Shown here: piece after piece, positions 11,935 through 23,852 of the stretch
Layout of the letters: every line of letters begins with the position of its first letter
How positions within the stretch are numbered: position 1 is the stretch's first letter
Assembly (NCBI GenBank): GCA_002914845.1
Contig: JXTC01000143.1
Coordinates: 350,380-414,379 of the forward strand
Source of the DNA: Trema orientale
Taxonomy: Eukaryota; Streptophyta; Magnoliopsida; Rosales; Cannabaceae
Length of the DNA: 64,000 bases
Direction: 5' to 3'
Notes under the pieces: model-generated
The model's database searches: none
What the model was told of the DNA's origin: nothing
The model's input: the letters and a program-made list of their open reading frames with translations, nothing else
Made by a program: the position numbers and the translations under genes

Positions 11935-12503
11935 GGGATAATAACAAAAATATCCCCTGAATTTTGATGAAATACTCAATATATCCCTTAAGTTTATGTA
12001 AATTATAAAAATATTCCATCTGATTGGTAAATTAATACAAATTTCACTTATATACCTTATTAGGTCAAAATTAACAAACTTAATATCAAAATTACCCTCT
12101 TTCTAAACTTGTAACAAAATAAATATTACTTAAAGAGTAATAAATAGTGGTCAGTGAAGAAAAAAAAATAGTGGTCGATGAAAGAGAAAAATGACTAAGA
12201 ATAAGAAGATTTGATGAAGAAAAGTCTTATATAATTTTTTTAAAGAAATTTTTTCATTTTTTTAGCTATTTAATATATTTAGGCAATGGTATCTTGGTCA
12301 TTTCAAAAAAAAAAAAATTGTTTGTTACAAGTTTAAAGAGAGGGTAATTTTGACATTTTTTTGTTAATTTTGACCTAATATGCTATAGGGGTAAAATTTA
12401 TATTAATTTGTCAATTAAATAGAATATTTTTATAATTTATGAAAACTGAAGGGATATCTTGAGCATTTCATCAAAACCCATGAGATATTTTTATTATTAT
12501 CCC
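11935..12503. mobile_element. MULE-type foldback element, 9-bp target duplication
   Basis: The 569-bp element starts GGGATAATAACAAAAATATC and ends with its complement GATATTTTTATTATTATCCC. The arms match imperfectly for roughly 190 bp each, for example AAAATTACCCTC...AACTTGTAACAAA against TTTGTTACAAGTTT...GAGGGTAATTTT. Both ends are flanked by TTATATATA (11926-11934 and 12504-12512), a perfect 9-bp duplication. Long TIRs with a 9-bp duplication indicate a Mutator-like non-autonomous element. There is no coding capacity. Confidence 0.85.
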
Positions 12504-12591
12504 TTATATATAAGGTCCTCAAAAAAAAAAATTATGTATAAGGAAAAAAAAAATTGAAATTCTCAAGTGATATTTGCTTATTTGCTCTTCG

Positions 12592-12701
12592 CACGTGACG
12601 TAATTGATTTTCCTTTTTCCAGTTCACGTGGGGCCGGTGGCGTCTTTTCCTCTGTACTGTTCTGGACTAGAGTCTAGAGCGAGATGCGCACGCCACACGT
12701 G
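12592..12701. promoter_or_regulatory. Cluster of three G-box palindromes
   Basis: CACGTG occurs at 12592-12597, 12625-12630 and 12696-12701 inside a locally GC-richer 200-bp island (TTCACGTGGGGCC, CCACACGTGCC). CACGTG is the core bound by plant bZIP and bHLH factors. No gene start was found beside it, so it could be a detached promoter fragment. Confidence 0.35.
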
Positions 12702-13013
12702 CCAACCTTGCGTTGACTTTGGATCTTCTATCCTTTTGTTTGGGCCGGACCTCGTATTAATTAAAACTAATAAAATTAAAATTGGTTGACGATATGGCTT
12801 TCGCAATAATTAAATCGTAGTAAAATGATAATAGAATATGGCTTTAAACCTTGTCACGTCAAAAAAGAAAAATCCTAGCTGCGTATTGATGTTGATTTTT
12901 CTCCATGATCTGAAGTTACGATTCTATTTATATTTGTTGATCTAAAACAATAAGGATCGAGTTAAGCCATCCAGTTTGAATTTCTACGAATCCGAAGACA
13001 TTTTATTGACTTA

Positions 13014-14071
13014 GATGTTTGGTAGAGAGGAAAAAAATAAAAAATAAGGAGAAATTAGGAGGAAAAAAAATGCGTAGGATAAAAATAAAAGTGTTTTTCT
13101 TCTATTATTGTTTGGTGTGTAGGAAGGAAAGAAAACTAATATATTTTAAAATGACTATTCTGTCCTTTTTATTAAAATTTTAAAATTATGTATAAAGTTA
13201 TTTTTAGTAATTCACTTTCACATATTGATAAAAAAAATTTTTTCTTTCTCTTTTTTCTAGAAATGTCAATGTAGGCTGAGTTTTGTAGGCCGACTCACAT
13301 TTCGAAGAAAAAAGCACGGTACATATCCAACCCAATCCACATTAATATGGGCCTCAGCAATAGGCTCATCGGCCCGGCTTGACCCACATTTCTGCAGACT
13401 TACATTAGGCCCACATTTAGTCATTTTATATATAATTTTAAATATATTTCTTAATTAAAATTTAAAAAAATCTTAATTAAATATTTTCATTTATATGCTT
13501 TTTAATGTTATTTATTTACTTATTTTTGTTTATTTTCAATTTATTCAAATTTTAAAAGAATATGAATGAGTTTTAGGCCTATATTATAGCCCACATAAGT
13601 ACATATTTGATATTTTAAAGCGTAGAATAACAACAGAATTAGGCTAATATTTTGGCCTATATTCAGCGCACATACGCACGATCCACTTAGGCACGACTCA
13701 CTTAGGCATACATTAAATGTTGGCTGGGCCTATGGGTTATGTCGAGCCCCTTAATAAAAATATAGGGTGGGTCAGCCCGACAAATATTTTAGGTAAGTCG
13801 GGCCTAGGCTTAGTACAAAGCACGTGTGGACTTATCAAATATAGGTCGAGCCGGCCCGTCTCGACCCACTTTACATCTCTATCATTTTCTCTCCATTTTT
13901 GGGAGTAAAGTATTTGTGTAGGGCTCTCTATTTTTTTTCCTCCATTTTTCTCTCCCTTTTTCCTTCCCTTCCCTTTTTCCTCCTACCAAATAATCCAACC
14001 TTTCAGTTTCTCTCCACTTTTCCCTCAAACTTTTTCCTTCCTCTCCATTTTCCTTCATACCAAACATAGCC
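13014..14071. mobile_element. Tourist-like (PIF/Harbinger) element, interrupted
   Basis: The left end (GATGTTTGGTAGAGAGGAAA) and right end (TACCAAACATAGCC) are complementary over ATGTTTGGTA. Both are flanked by TTA (13011-13013 and 14072-14074), the Tourist/Harbinger target duplication. The purine-rich left arm (AGGAGGAAAA) and pyrimidine-rich right arm (TTTTCCTCC) extend the inverted repeat. A hAT-like MITE is nested in the middle, leaving about 430 bp of Tourist sequence. The left terminal bases have drifted from GGCT. Confidence 0.65.
13258..13881. mobile_element. hAT-like MITE nested in the Tourist-like element
   Basis: Ends are TAGAAATGTCAATGTAGGC and, on the other strand, TAGAGATGTAAAGTGGGTC. 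Flanking octamers CTTTTTTC and TCATTTTC match at six of eight positions, so an 8-bp duplication is likely but decayed. The interior is rich in GGCCC/GGGCC words (TCGGCCCGGCTTG, CCGGCCCGTC), the same style as the element at 58927-59568. Confidence 0.6.
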
Positions 14072-14533
14072 TTAGTTTTTTTTTCCTCTATAAAAAAGTG
14101 AAATGTAATTTTAATTTCCTCTATTTGTCAGGTGGTTTAATAAGCAAAAGAAACTTGGCTTTTTGAGTAGAAATTTCCTTTCTTAATTTATCGACCTTTC
14201 TATAAGGCGGTAAATAAATTAACCTATAATAAGAAATCTTAGGTAAAAACTTCTTTTAAACTTAAAGATTGAAGTCACTTTCTCAATAAATTGGAGTCAT
14301 TTTCGGTATCAGTAAGAGCTTTGGTTTAGATCCAATAATCCATGAAATGTTATATATGTAGTAGGACATCCAATCCAATGAACAATATATGCTTAAAATT
14401 TGATGAAGTCCAATCTAACTTGATTTAGACTTGGATTGGATATCTGTTTCACACATCAATTAGCTTAAGAGATAGTACAAAGAATTAATAAGCTACCCAC
14501 AGTCCACTATGATTAAATGCATTTTTTTTTAAC

Positions 14534-14700
14534 TCCTAAGGGGTAGTCGAAGTGGCAAGGTGCTCCATCTTAAGACATTCTCTCACTCAGGATAAAGTCA
14601 GGAGTTCAAGCCCCCACATCACCCTTAGGAGTCCAACCGAATGGGGGTGGTTCTGGGAAGTGACCTATCATTTGGATTTCATCCCCTTTTTTTATTATAA
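14534..14700 (+). mobile_element. tRNA-derived SINE candidate
   Basis: A box A-like TAGTCGAAGTGG (14544-14555) and a box B-like GAGTTCAAGCC (14602-14612) lie about 50 bp apart, as in an internal Pol III promoter. About 90 bp of unrelated body follows, ending in a T-rich tail (TTTTTTTATTATAAAAAA). Flanking duplications were not found. Confidence 0.5.
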
Positions 14701-14795
14701 AAAAATCATTTTTTTAAGTGGCTAAATATTGTATTTGACCTTATAAAAATAAATAAATTAATAAGTAAAAAGTTTTTCCTTTGTCTTTTTTAAAA

Positions 14796-16262
14796 GGGCT
14801 TTTTATAGAAATGCCCCATTTTTGGGAGTTCCGTAAACTAAATATCCCCTTTTTCATTCTTTAAACAAAAATGCCCCTTTTTGTTATTTGAACTTTTTTA
14901 ATACCAAAATTACCCTGCAAGTTTTTCTCTTTAGATCTATTCTTTCAGGTCTATTTTTGTCTGTCTTTTTCTCATCTCAACCCTCTTCTACCTCCTGAAG
15001 CTAGGATTCAAGGATCTGGAAGATCTGGCTACAGTTTTGTTGGTTTCGAGCATGAAGAAGATATGATTCCAAAGCTGGGGTTTCTAAAAAGCTTAGGAGT
15101 TTCGATGGAGGAGGCCGTGGGGATAGTGCTATGATGTCTGGTGTGTTTCACCTTCAGTATTGAGAACAACTTCAAGCCAAAAATTTTTGGGGTTTTCTTA
15201 CTCATTGTCCTTAGCCCACCGAATCTATAAACGACGACGACTCTATTAATCTTTTGTAGCTTATTCATTAGTGCTGTAATCAAATTAGTGCCTTTTGCTT
15301 CGATTGTCTAGGGAAACTTCTTTGCTAGGTATTTGCAGATAGTTTGGGATGGGAGTTTTATTATGTGTGTATTTGTTTATAATTAAGTTTATATATATAT
15401 AGATATTATTTTATTTACTAAAAGTCATGGAATTTTAGTCACAATTGACTAAGTGAGAGTGTTTGGGTAGGCTTGAATGGTTGTGGAGTTATGGGTGCAG
15501 GTGATTTATTCATACTTTGGATGATTATGGAGTTGTGGGTGGGGGACATAGTCATGTTTATATATGATAGTTTTGTCATTTATCATTTATCATTTTTTCT
15601 CAAATAAATCATATAACTAATTGATATTTTAGTTATATTTATGTCTGTGGTAAATTAGTTATATACCATTGCATATGAGTGGTAAATAAGTGATATACTA
15701 CTTTATAATGTAGTAAATAAATAATTTATATAATGGTAAATTAATTATATACTATGCTCAATCAATTATATGCTATGGTAAATTAATTATGTATGTTGGC
15801 AAATTAATTATATTCACCGGTAAATCAATTATATATATTAGTAAATTAATTAAATACTATAGTAAATTAGTTATACACATCGGTCAATTAATTAAATACT
15901 ATAGAAAATTAATTATATATATCGGTAAATGAAGTATATACTATGGTAAATTAATTATATACACTAGTAAATGAATTATATACTATGATAAATGAATTAT
16001 ATACACCAGTAAATGAATTATATACTATGATAAATGAATTATATAAACTGGTAAATGAATATAAATTATGGTAAATAAATTATATACTATAGTAAATGAA
16101 TTATATATATTGGTAAATTAATTTTATACATGAATATGTCAAATTAACTTATATAGGGGTATAATGGTAAAGTATAATTATTAAAACTTAGTGATATTTT
16201 TGTTAATAAAATAAAATGGGATATTCATTAATATATAGCTCTAAAAAGAGACATGTGGTGTA
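14796..16262. mobile_element. Probable non-autonomous TIR element with internal minisatellite
   Basis: The left flank (ATGCCCCATTTTTGGG...AATACCAAAATTACCC) resembles the complement of the right flank (GGGGTATAATGGTAAAG...GGGATATTCATTAATATA). This suggests a long, drifted inverted repeat around the minisatellite. No clean target duplication could be fixed, so the borders are approximate and the class is undecided. A MULE-like origin is my guess. Confidence 0.35.
15620..16130. repeat. Minisatellite, 22-24-bp AT-rich unit
   Basis: About twenty degenerate copies of a unit like GGTAAATTAATTATATACTA follow one another, alternating AATTAATTATA and AATGAATTATA variants. Unit length drifts between 22 and 24 bp. 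Confidence 0.8.
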
Positions 16263-16264
16263 GT

Positions 16265-16560
16265 TTCCTCGGCTTTGTACAGGATTACCCCACTTCCAGG
16301 GGAAAGAATTAATACATATCCCTTTTCTATTTTATTAACAAATATATCCTTTTTTAATTTTCATATTTTAAAATACCAAGAGTATCCTTAGACACACGCC
16401 CCTTACTTTCACTCTTTCAGATCTTCTCTCATTTATTATTATTCTCTCTCTCTCTCTCTCTTTACAAGAACAAAACCCAGGAAGCCATTGAAGACCACCT
16501 CATTCACTCTCGATTTCACAGTTTCAGACTCTCTCTCTCTCTCTCTCAAGACGAACGATG
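16265..16560 (+). repeat. Dispersed repeat terminus, partner of 30068-30293
   Basis: The stretch from TTTGTACAGGATTACCCCAC through a (TC)n tract to GGAAGCCATTGAAG is matched on the opposite strand at 30068-30293 by about 230 bp at roughly 88-90% identity by eye. The order is the same: ACCCCACTT, TACATATCCCTTTT, TTAGACACAC, CAGATCTTCTCTC, (TC)n, GAAGCCATTG. It is therefore a conserved part of a repeat family, probably a transposon end with a 5' leader. Two (TC)n microsatellites lie at 16442-16462 and 16527-16548. Confidence 0.7.
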
Positions 16561-17559
16561 CAACTGTAGCTCACGTTCACGGAGCTTCGGTCTTCATGCT
16601 ATAAGCCACCATTGAAGACCAACCTTTGACACTATCTCTGGCATCCTCCAGCATCCAATTCGGCCATTTTCAACTGAGCTTCGAAGGTTCATTTTCTTTA
16701 AGAAATTATTTCTATTTTGTTACTAATTTATCTTTGTATTACTCGATTTAGGTTTCTGGTAAATTAATTTACAGTGCATTTTTTGTGTTTTAGGGAAAAT
16801 CGATTGAACTAACTATTTGGTAAATTATTTTTTGCGCTGAATCGATAAATCATTTTGATGATGAGTTTCAAATTCTTAAGCATTTTAGTATATTGTTATG
16901 TTTTGCAAACGATAACATATTTCTGAGTTATTTATTAAATAAAATGTTTCTGAATGGTACTTCTGAAAAAGAGATGATGAAATCCTTAGATCCCCAGTGA
17001 GTATAGTAGGTACAAGTATGTGAAAAAAGAGGGGCGGACCTCTGCCGTACACAGAGGGGTTTGAGATGTATTTGGGACTAGAGACCTCCATACTGCTCAT
17101 GATATGTTATATGCTCTCTGAGTGGCTCAGTATGGGATTCACGGTCTTGTCAGGCAATACAATATACACAGGGATCCCAATCATATGATTATCTGTTCTT
17201 TGTCATGTGCACTCTGCATCTGCATACAAATCATAAAATCTAAATTCAGTTGGTTTGGTTATAATTAACAAACTGACCAAAAACTGATTAATTAGTTTAG
17301 AAGGTGTTTGCAAACCCAATTTGTACCTCCTTTTTATTTGATGACCAAACATACGACTATATTAAGAGTAGCTCAGTCATTTCCTTAGTTTTGCCCAACA
17401 AATACTCTTGTATTGTATTCTTGTATGGTGCTTTTGTTGTATGGTGCTTTTGCATATGCTCATGTTCCACAATGAAGTTGGCAAGCATGAAAAGTTATTT
17501 GATGAATGGACAAAAGAATGACATGACTGTCAAAGCTTGAAATTGAAATTTGCTTTAGG
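16561..17559. other. Non-coding, unassigned
   Basis: This continues from the repeat terminus above. Short open frames occur on both strands, but none has recognisable motifs. It may be the interior of the same repeat. Confidence 0.4.
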
Positions 17560-19815
17560 GGAGCGAGTTAGTCTTTTTTGATGTCAGTTGAAATTGCTTC
17601 CAGACAAACTGAAATTGATATGATCCAGACCATTCAAGATCAAGCATGTGTTTACTTGTGGCACGGTGGAGTTACAAGGAGACAATGGAAGGTCATTTTG
17701 CATCGAGTTACAAGTATTGCGTTAGTGATGAAAAGTGGGATATAGCAAGCATTCTACGCGGAACCAATTTAAGCACCACATGGTCGAGTCTAGCTAAGAA
17801 CATTAAAGTAAGTGCTACTTGGGAGGTACCCCAAGCCCTCTTTCCTATCTCTCTCTTCATTTTCTTTTATTTTAATTTATTTTGTTTCATTGTGTTTTAC
17901 TGTATCATTGTTTAGTTTTATTGGATTTTCTAATACTAGAATTTATTATTCAAAGTTTGACCTTTTTTATGTACAAATTTTTACATTAATATTTTTGATT
18001 TGTGTATTTTGGTAGGTGAACATATGGCTAAGAGAGGAAAATTACAAGTGTTAGTGGCAAAATGTGAATCTAGGGGCTCCAAAATATTGAAAAGATGGTG
18101 AAAGTGAAGTGTGAAGGCTCAAAATGGTGAAAAAACTGAAGTTTAGAAGTTGAAACATGGGTCTGGGCAGTGACCAGGGCGTAGTTGCACCACCCAAGGC
18201 ACCCAAAAAAAGAGAAAAGAAAACATTTTCATCTTCTTCCAACCCCCTCCACCACTTTGAATCCAAAGGAAGTGATTACACCCAACCACTGAGATAGGCT
18301 CTCCGAAAATTACCCACCACCGAACTACAAAGAATGAGTTTTGATATATGGCGTGAAATTGATAATTTCGGAGTCGAGTTAATCAGGTTATAAAGAGGTG
18401 AGATGTGATATCTTACCTCCCAGGTACATATTCTATTCTCTTGTGTTTTCCATTTTTATAAACATTGAGGACAATGTTCATTTTCAGTTTTAAGGGGAAA
18501 CAAGTTTCCGTCGATATTTGTTAGTTTGGTGTTTCAATGTTTAGTACTTAATTGGTCACTCCACGATATGAAATATTGCAATATTTTGTTCACTTGTAGT
18601 TGTAGTTTTATGTTTCTTTCTAGTTTTACTTAGTTTGTTTTGTTCTTTTCATTTTTTGTGTCATTTTGATTTGTGCTTGAGTGTTTATGTCATTTGTTTA
18701 TTTAAAAAAAGAAGAAAAAGAAAAATATGTGAGCTTTTGGAGAATAAGGTAGCTTGAATTTAATGATGATACTTGACACAACTTGCATTCCTGGGTCGAG
18801 AGAAATGTGATTAATTGATTTGACTTTATGCTTGACTCCTATTGGTTAAATCTTATTCTTGATTCTCTGGATACTGAGCACATTGTCCTGAACATTTTAC
18901 CTTGTTGAATCTTAGAAAATACTTATGTGCATTATATGAGTCTTGACATCTCATGAACTCTAGAACCTATTTAAGTATTTTTTGAGGTGAAATCGTAGGT
19001 TAGATATCATTGAAGAGATGATTTAGGCATTTGATCTTTAGACCATCTGAGCCTTAAAAGCTAACCTTGATTTTAATTTACCTCTAGTCTCCCCTTTTGA
19101 GCCTTTTTAACCTATTTCTTTAACTACCCATATTTTCGACCAAGTCATTCATTGTTTCTCCCTTCGTTCAACCTAATAACCTTAGGCATGATTGCATTAT
19201 GAAGTAGAAAATTGAGGGTTGGAGGATAGTTTTTCATTGTTTGATATTGAGCTTAATATTTTCTGTATCATAATTTTTCTTTATATTTTGATGTTTTACG
19301 GGTTGTGACAACAAAGTTTTGAATAAAAAATTGGTAAAAAAAGAGGAAAATCGGAAGTTAGAGTGAAGATTTGCATTAGCTTCAAGCATGGCTCAATTGT
19401 GCATTATATGCCTAGGACAAATTTATCCAAAAAAATCCCTTCTCCTCTACCCTTCACATTGTTTTAACATTACAAACTTAAAAAGACTGTTTGATCGTTA
19501 CTGACATCATTCCTTACAAACTGCTCTCTTTCTTGGGTTAACTAATCTTGGGATATAACAAAGAATAGGATAAAATTGATGCTTGATGTTGAAATTCTAG
19601 TCAAGTATCAATGAATGCTTCTTTTTTTTTAGCTTTGAGGCTTGTTGTGCTTTTGAGAAAAATTTCTAGCTACCAACTTCATTTTGAACTCACATTTTGG
19701 TTTCATTAATTTGTTTTGTATTGTTTTTCTTGTCCTTCGTCCTTTTGTTTCTTTTGTTCTTGTTTTATTTATTTTGCTTGAGGACAAGTAATTATTCAAA
19801 TTTGGGGGGTATTTG
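17560..19815 (+). mobile_element. 3' internal region of an Athila/Tat-like gypsy element
   Basis: This lies directly upstream of an LTR and carries two features common in the 3' untranslated region of these elements. One is ACATTGAGGACAATGTTC (near 18463). The other is GCTTGAGGACAAGTAATT followed by a polypurine tract TTTGGGGGG (near 19800-19809) that abuts the LTR. No long open frame or pol motif remains. The left border is a guess. Confidence 0.5.
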
Positions 19816-21507
19816 TTGATGTACATTTTATGCACTTATTCTTAGTATTTTTCATCTTCTTTAATTGCAAAATCCTCATTTTTCTTCTGTTATTTTGTTG
19901 TTCTTTATTGTTGATGAGGAAGATATTTACCTCCAAATCAGGTATGTTTTGAGCTCAAATAGTTATATGTTTTCATGCGTTTTTGTTGGTTTGATATATT
20001 TTTATTTGTTTTTATAGTTGTTGTGAATAAATGAGAATCAAGGTGAATTTATGCCAAAAATGGGTTTCTCAGATCATTTAGATTGAAGTTGGATCCGAAT
20101 GAGATGTGTTGCCATGAAAACGAGGAAAAACGGAGCTAAAACTATGAAACGACGTGCTCGGGAAGCAACATAGTGTGACAGGATGCAATAGAGGCGCCCC
20201 TATGCCACTGTTGAGGGGCCCATGCACCTCCCCTGCTGACTAGAGGCTTCCATGTGCCACTTCAAGGGTGCGACTGCACCTCTGACACATCCTGGACGCA
20301 TTTTGAGCCACTTTTAATGATCTTGGACAATCCGGATCGCTATTATCTCATGATCCAACGGTAGAGGCTCATTCATCCTTGAGTGGTGCTTAAAGTTGAC
20401 CTAGAATAAAGCTTAAGGGGGGATGGAGACACAAATTTTAGGTATGGAGAATTAAAGAAAAAAACACACCAAATTCCTAGAGAGAAAAGTTGGAGTTGAA
20501 GATTTTTTGAAGAATTCTTAAGAGAAATTATTGAAGATTTGAAGCTCATCTCTATATGAGTTTTTCTTTTTCATTTCTCTCACTCATATCTCTTAGAAAT
20601 TTGTATCGAGCTTATTGTATGAACATACTCAGATTTATAAATTTCCTATTGAAATTAGCCTTGGATTCTATTATACTTGCTCACATTTGATAGCTAGGAT
20701 TTGTTTTACCCTTTTTACTATTTTGTTTTGATTATTTTATTTATTATTAGTTTATTTTCCATTTACAATTCATTTATGCTTCTCTTCACTTATTGCAGCT
20801 AATTTATTTGGTCAATGAATTAGTTGAACTTAGAATGTGATTTTGATGTTCGGGAAAGAGTAATGTCATAATCTGGAATTGAGAGGCATAGTTTAGGTTG
20901 CTATGAGACTGGGAGGAGATCAACGCCTAGATAATCACTTTGATAGTTTTAGATTGTTTAGGTTATGGTGAGACCTGGAGGTGAGCGATACCTTAACTTC
21001 CATTTGAGAGCTTAAGCTTAATGAATAATTAATTAATCAAGTTAGATAGGGACATCAACTTAAGTTAGTTTGGTATACTATCTTATTTGACACTCAAGAG
21101 AGGTAATAAGGCTAGATTAGGTCCCTCGATTAGTGAGTTGAGTAGAATTAAACCAATAATTACTTAATCTGACGAACTTAGGAGTAATTAGGTGGAATCA
21201 ATTCTTAATACATTTGTGCATAGTTTTATCCATATTTTATTTATACTTTATTCTTTTTATCTTTTATTTATTTATTTATTTTCATATTTATTTAGATTTT
21301 ATGTCTAAATAAAGTCAAGTTGCGATAATTTCGGTACATAGTGATAGTTTAACATCTAATCTCTACGGATCTATCCTTCTTGCCACTATACTACCTAGTT
21401 TTGATTTCCATTAGGACACGCTAGATTAGTTAATAAAAGGAGAATATTATAAATGATAAATTTGATTTTGGGCATTTATAAACAATGACTAAACGTTCAA
21501 TTATCCA
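19816..21507 (+). repeat. LTR of the Athila/Tat-like relic
   Basis: It begins TGTTGATGTACATTTTATGC just after the polypurine tract and ends ...TTATCCA just before a primer site, giving about 1.69 kb. Middle segments (GAATAAATGAGAATCAAG, AACGGAGCTAAAA) match the solo LTR at 60125-61593 in the same order (GAATAAATAAGAATCAAG, ACAGAGCTAAAA), so both belong to one family. The right border is set by the primer site and could be off by a few bases. Confidence 0.65.
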
Positions 21508-21532
21508 ATTTTTGGCGTCGTTGTCAAGGATT
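21508..21532 (+). other. tRNA primer-binding site of the LTR relic
   Basis: TTTTTGGCGTCGTTGTCAAG closely resembles the TTTTGGCGCCGTTGCCGGGG type (complement of the tRNA-Asp 3' end) used by Athila/Tat elements. The differences are transitions, as expected of methylated, decaying DNA. Confidence 0.6.
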
Positions 21533-22609
21533 GGCTTATATAAATTGTTGTTATAATATCAGTAGTAACTAGATTTAAATTTAGGCATTTACTTTTATTC
21601 TTAATTTTTATTTTTTCTTTTTATGTTTGTTTTGCGAGGTACTTGGAGATGGTTGATCGATAAGTCCTCTTGAGATTTGCTCAACGAGACTCAAAGTTGT
21701 TTCATTAGACATGGTAGAGATACAAGGAGTTGCTCATGACGTTTCTTCATCATGGCTTCTCTCAAAAATATTAACTGCAAAACCTTATCGACAACTTATG
21801 GCCTAAAACAAGAATGTGAGTGAAAAGAGAAAATAGAACCTCCTTTTCTTATCATTTATCCACCGATGAAGTCTATTAGTTGTTGGAGGACATGACTGAT
21901 TTTGATTATCGGAATTGGAATTATTCACCAAGCTACCTCTATTTAGTGGATAATTCCAACATTTCGGTGTCATGGTTTGACACTCCACATCATCAAACGG
22001 AGTCTCCTCTCGGCCTTGAACAGCTAGTCACCTAATTTTCGGAGGAGATAAGACTTCGCAAAGAAAAGTTAGAGAGGATGGGGATAGTAGCAAGGGACAC
22101 TCAAGTCACATACATATACGAAAGCCATTGTGATGAGCTGAGTACAAGTGGAAGGAGCTTTAGGTTGTTTGATGATGACTACTCAAGTGAGGAGGAGATT
22201 CAAAACAATATTTGTGAGTCTCAACCTTTTGAGATGCAAGTCATTATGCCATCGGTCATCAAAGTTCACATCTATAACGATCCTATGTGCCTTTAACATT
22301 ATTTGTTGTTGCCCACCATACACATGCACCAGAGCCAAATCAAGTTAAGCATATATGCCAAGTGTTACTATACTTCGCCAAGCTTGAGAGTATTCAAAAT
22401 CAGGACCCATATGACGTGTTATATGATATGTACTATAGGCTGAAGCCACTCTTTGACGAGCTTTTAATTTGTACATAGTTAGTCCTAAAGATGTAAGGCA
22501 TGGATGAAGGTCCCACCAACCCGAGCTAAAGTCACCATATATACCTAGAGCATCAACTTTGCTAACCATACTAATAGGCTATAATGTCTCGCCTCATCGG
22601 TATGTGTTC
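21533..22609 (+). pseudogene. Decayed leader and possible gag remnant
   Basis: The sequence downstream of the primer site is where a leader and gag would lie. Open stretches are short, for example 22078-22296 (reads TYIYESHCDELSTSGRSFRL) and 22287-22478. No zinc knuckle or other gag landmark can be seen. Position, not motif, is the basis of this call. Confidence 0.35.
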
Positions 22610-23145
22610 TAATTAGATTAGAAAATCAATCAGTTGATCTTTGTTTGTGATTCTAATGCTTGGGAAAGATTGGATTACTTAATTAATTTGAGAAATACAT
22701 GCTTAGTTGTTCATGAGTTCGGGAGACCATTAGCTCTAGGTTAATCTTTAAGGGTAGCTTAATGCATGTTTTATTAGTTGATTTAGGCAGAGATACCAAA
22801 TTACGTAATTTCACATAAAGTTTCATTTAATGCTCAGGAGAGGTAGTGAGACTATATTTAACCCTTAATTAATGAATTATAAGAAATTGATTAATAATTA
22901 CAAAATAGGATAACATAGGTACCTGGAGTGAAATCAAGTTTCTAGGTCATTTTCATAGATTTATCCACTTTTGGTACTTTGTACCTTCTTTAGGTTTGCT
23001 TTTAATTCCTTTAATTGCATTTAATTATTTGTTAGTTGCACTTTTTAATTAAAATTTGTTTAACTTAGATAAAATTAGGCCCTAGTCATCATAGTAATTA
23101 TTATAATTTAGGAAGCACAATCTTCGTAGGTACGACAACCCTCTT
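22610..23145 (+). repeat. Truncated second LTR (3' part)
   Basis: Its order of motifs parallels the end of the LTR at 19816-21507: GGGAAAGATTGG, CAGGAGAGGTAGTGAGAC, GGTACCTGGAGTGAAATCAAG, then CATAGATTTATCC. It is much more diverged than the two LTRs of the 33-45 kb element are from each other. The 5' part is missing. Confidence 0.5.
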
Positions 23146-23255
23146 TCTACTCTATTATACTGTAACACCCCCTATCTTAATTATATCACTATATAAGTCA
23201 AACTAGGAAGTATTATTCTTTTACAAACTATAACTTTAGTTTTGTTCAAAAAAAA

Positions 23256-23852
23256 NNNNNNNNNNNNNNNNNNNNNNNNNNNNNNNNNNNNNNNNNNNNN
23301 NNNNNNNNNNNNNNNNNNNNNNNNNNNNNNNNNNNNNNNNNNNNNNNNNNNNNNNNNNNNNNNNNNNNNNNNNNNNNNNNNNNNNNNNNNNNNNNNNNNN
23401 NNNNNNNNNNNNNNNNNNNNNNNNNNNNNNNNNNNNNNNNNNNNNNNNNNNNNNNNNNNNNNNNNNNNNNNNNNNNNNNNNNNNNNNNNNNNNNNNNNNN
23501 NNNNNNNNNNNNNNNNNNNNNNNNNNNNNNNNNNNNNNNNNNNNNNNNNNNNNNNNNNNNNNNNNNNNNNNNNNNNNNNNNNNNNNNNNNNNNNNNNNNN
23601 NNNNNNNNNNNNNNNNNNNNNNNNNNNNNNNNNNNNNNNNNNNNNNNNNNNNNNNNNNNNNNNNNNNNNNNNNNNNNNNNNNNNNNNNNNNNNNNNNNNN
23701 NNNNNNNNNNNNNNNNNNNNNNNNNNNNNNNNNNNNNNNNNNNNNNNNNNNNNNNNNNNNNNNNNNNNNNNNNNNNNNNNNNNNNNNNNNNNNNNNNNNN
23801 NNNNNNNNNNNNNNNNNNNNNNNNNNNNNNNNNNNNNNNNNNNNNNNNNNNN
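23256..23852. other. Assembly gap (597 Ns)
   Basis: A run of N bases; any translation across it is meaningless. It lies just right of the LTR fragment, so the relic may continue inside the gap. Confidence 1.
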
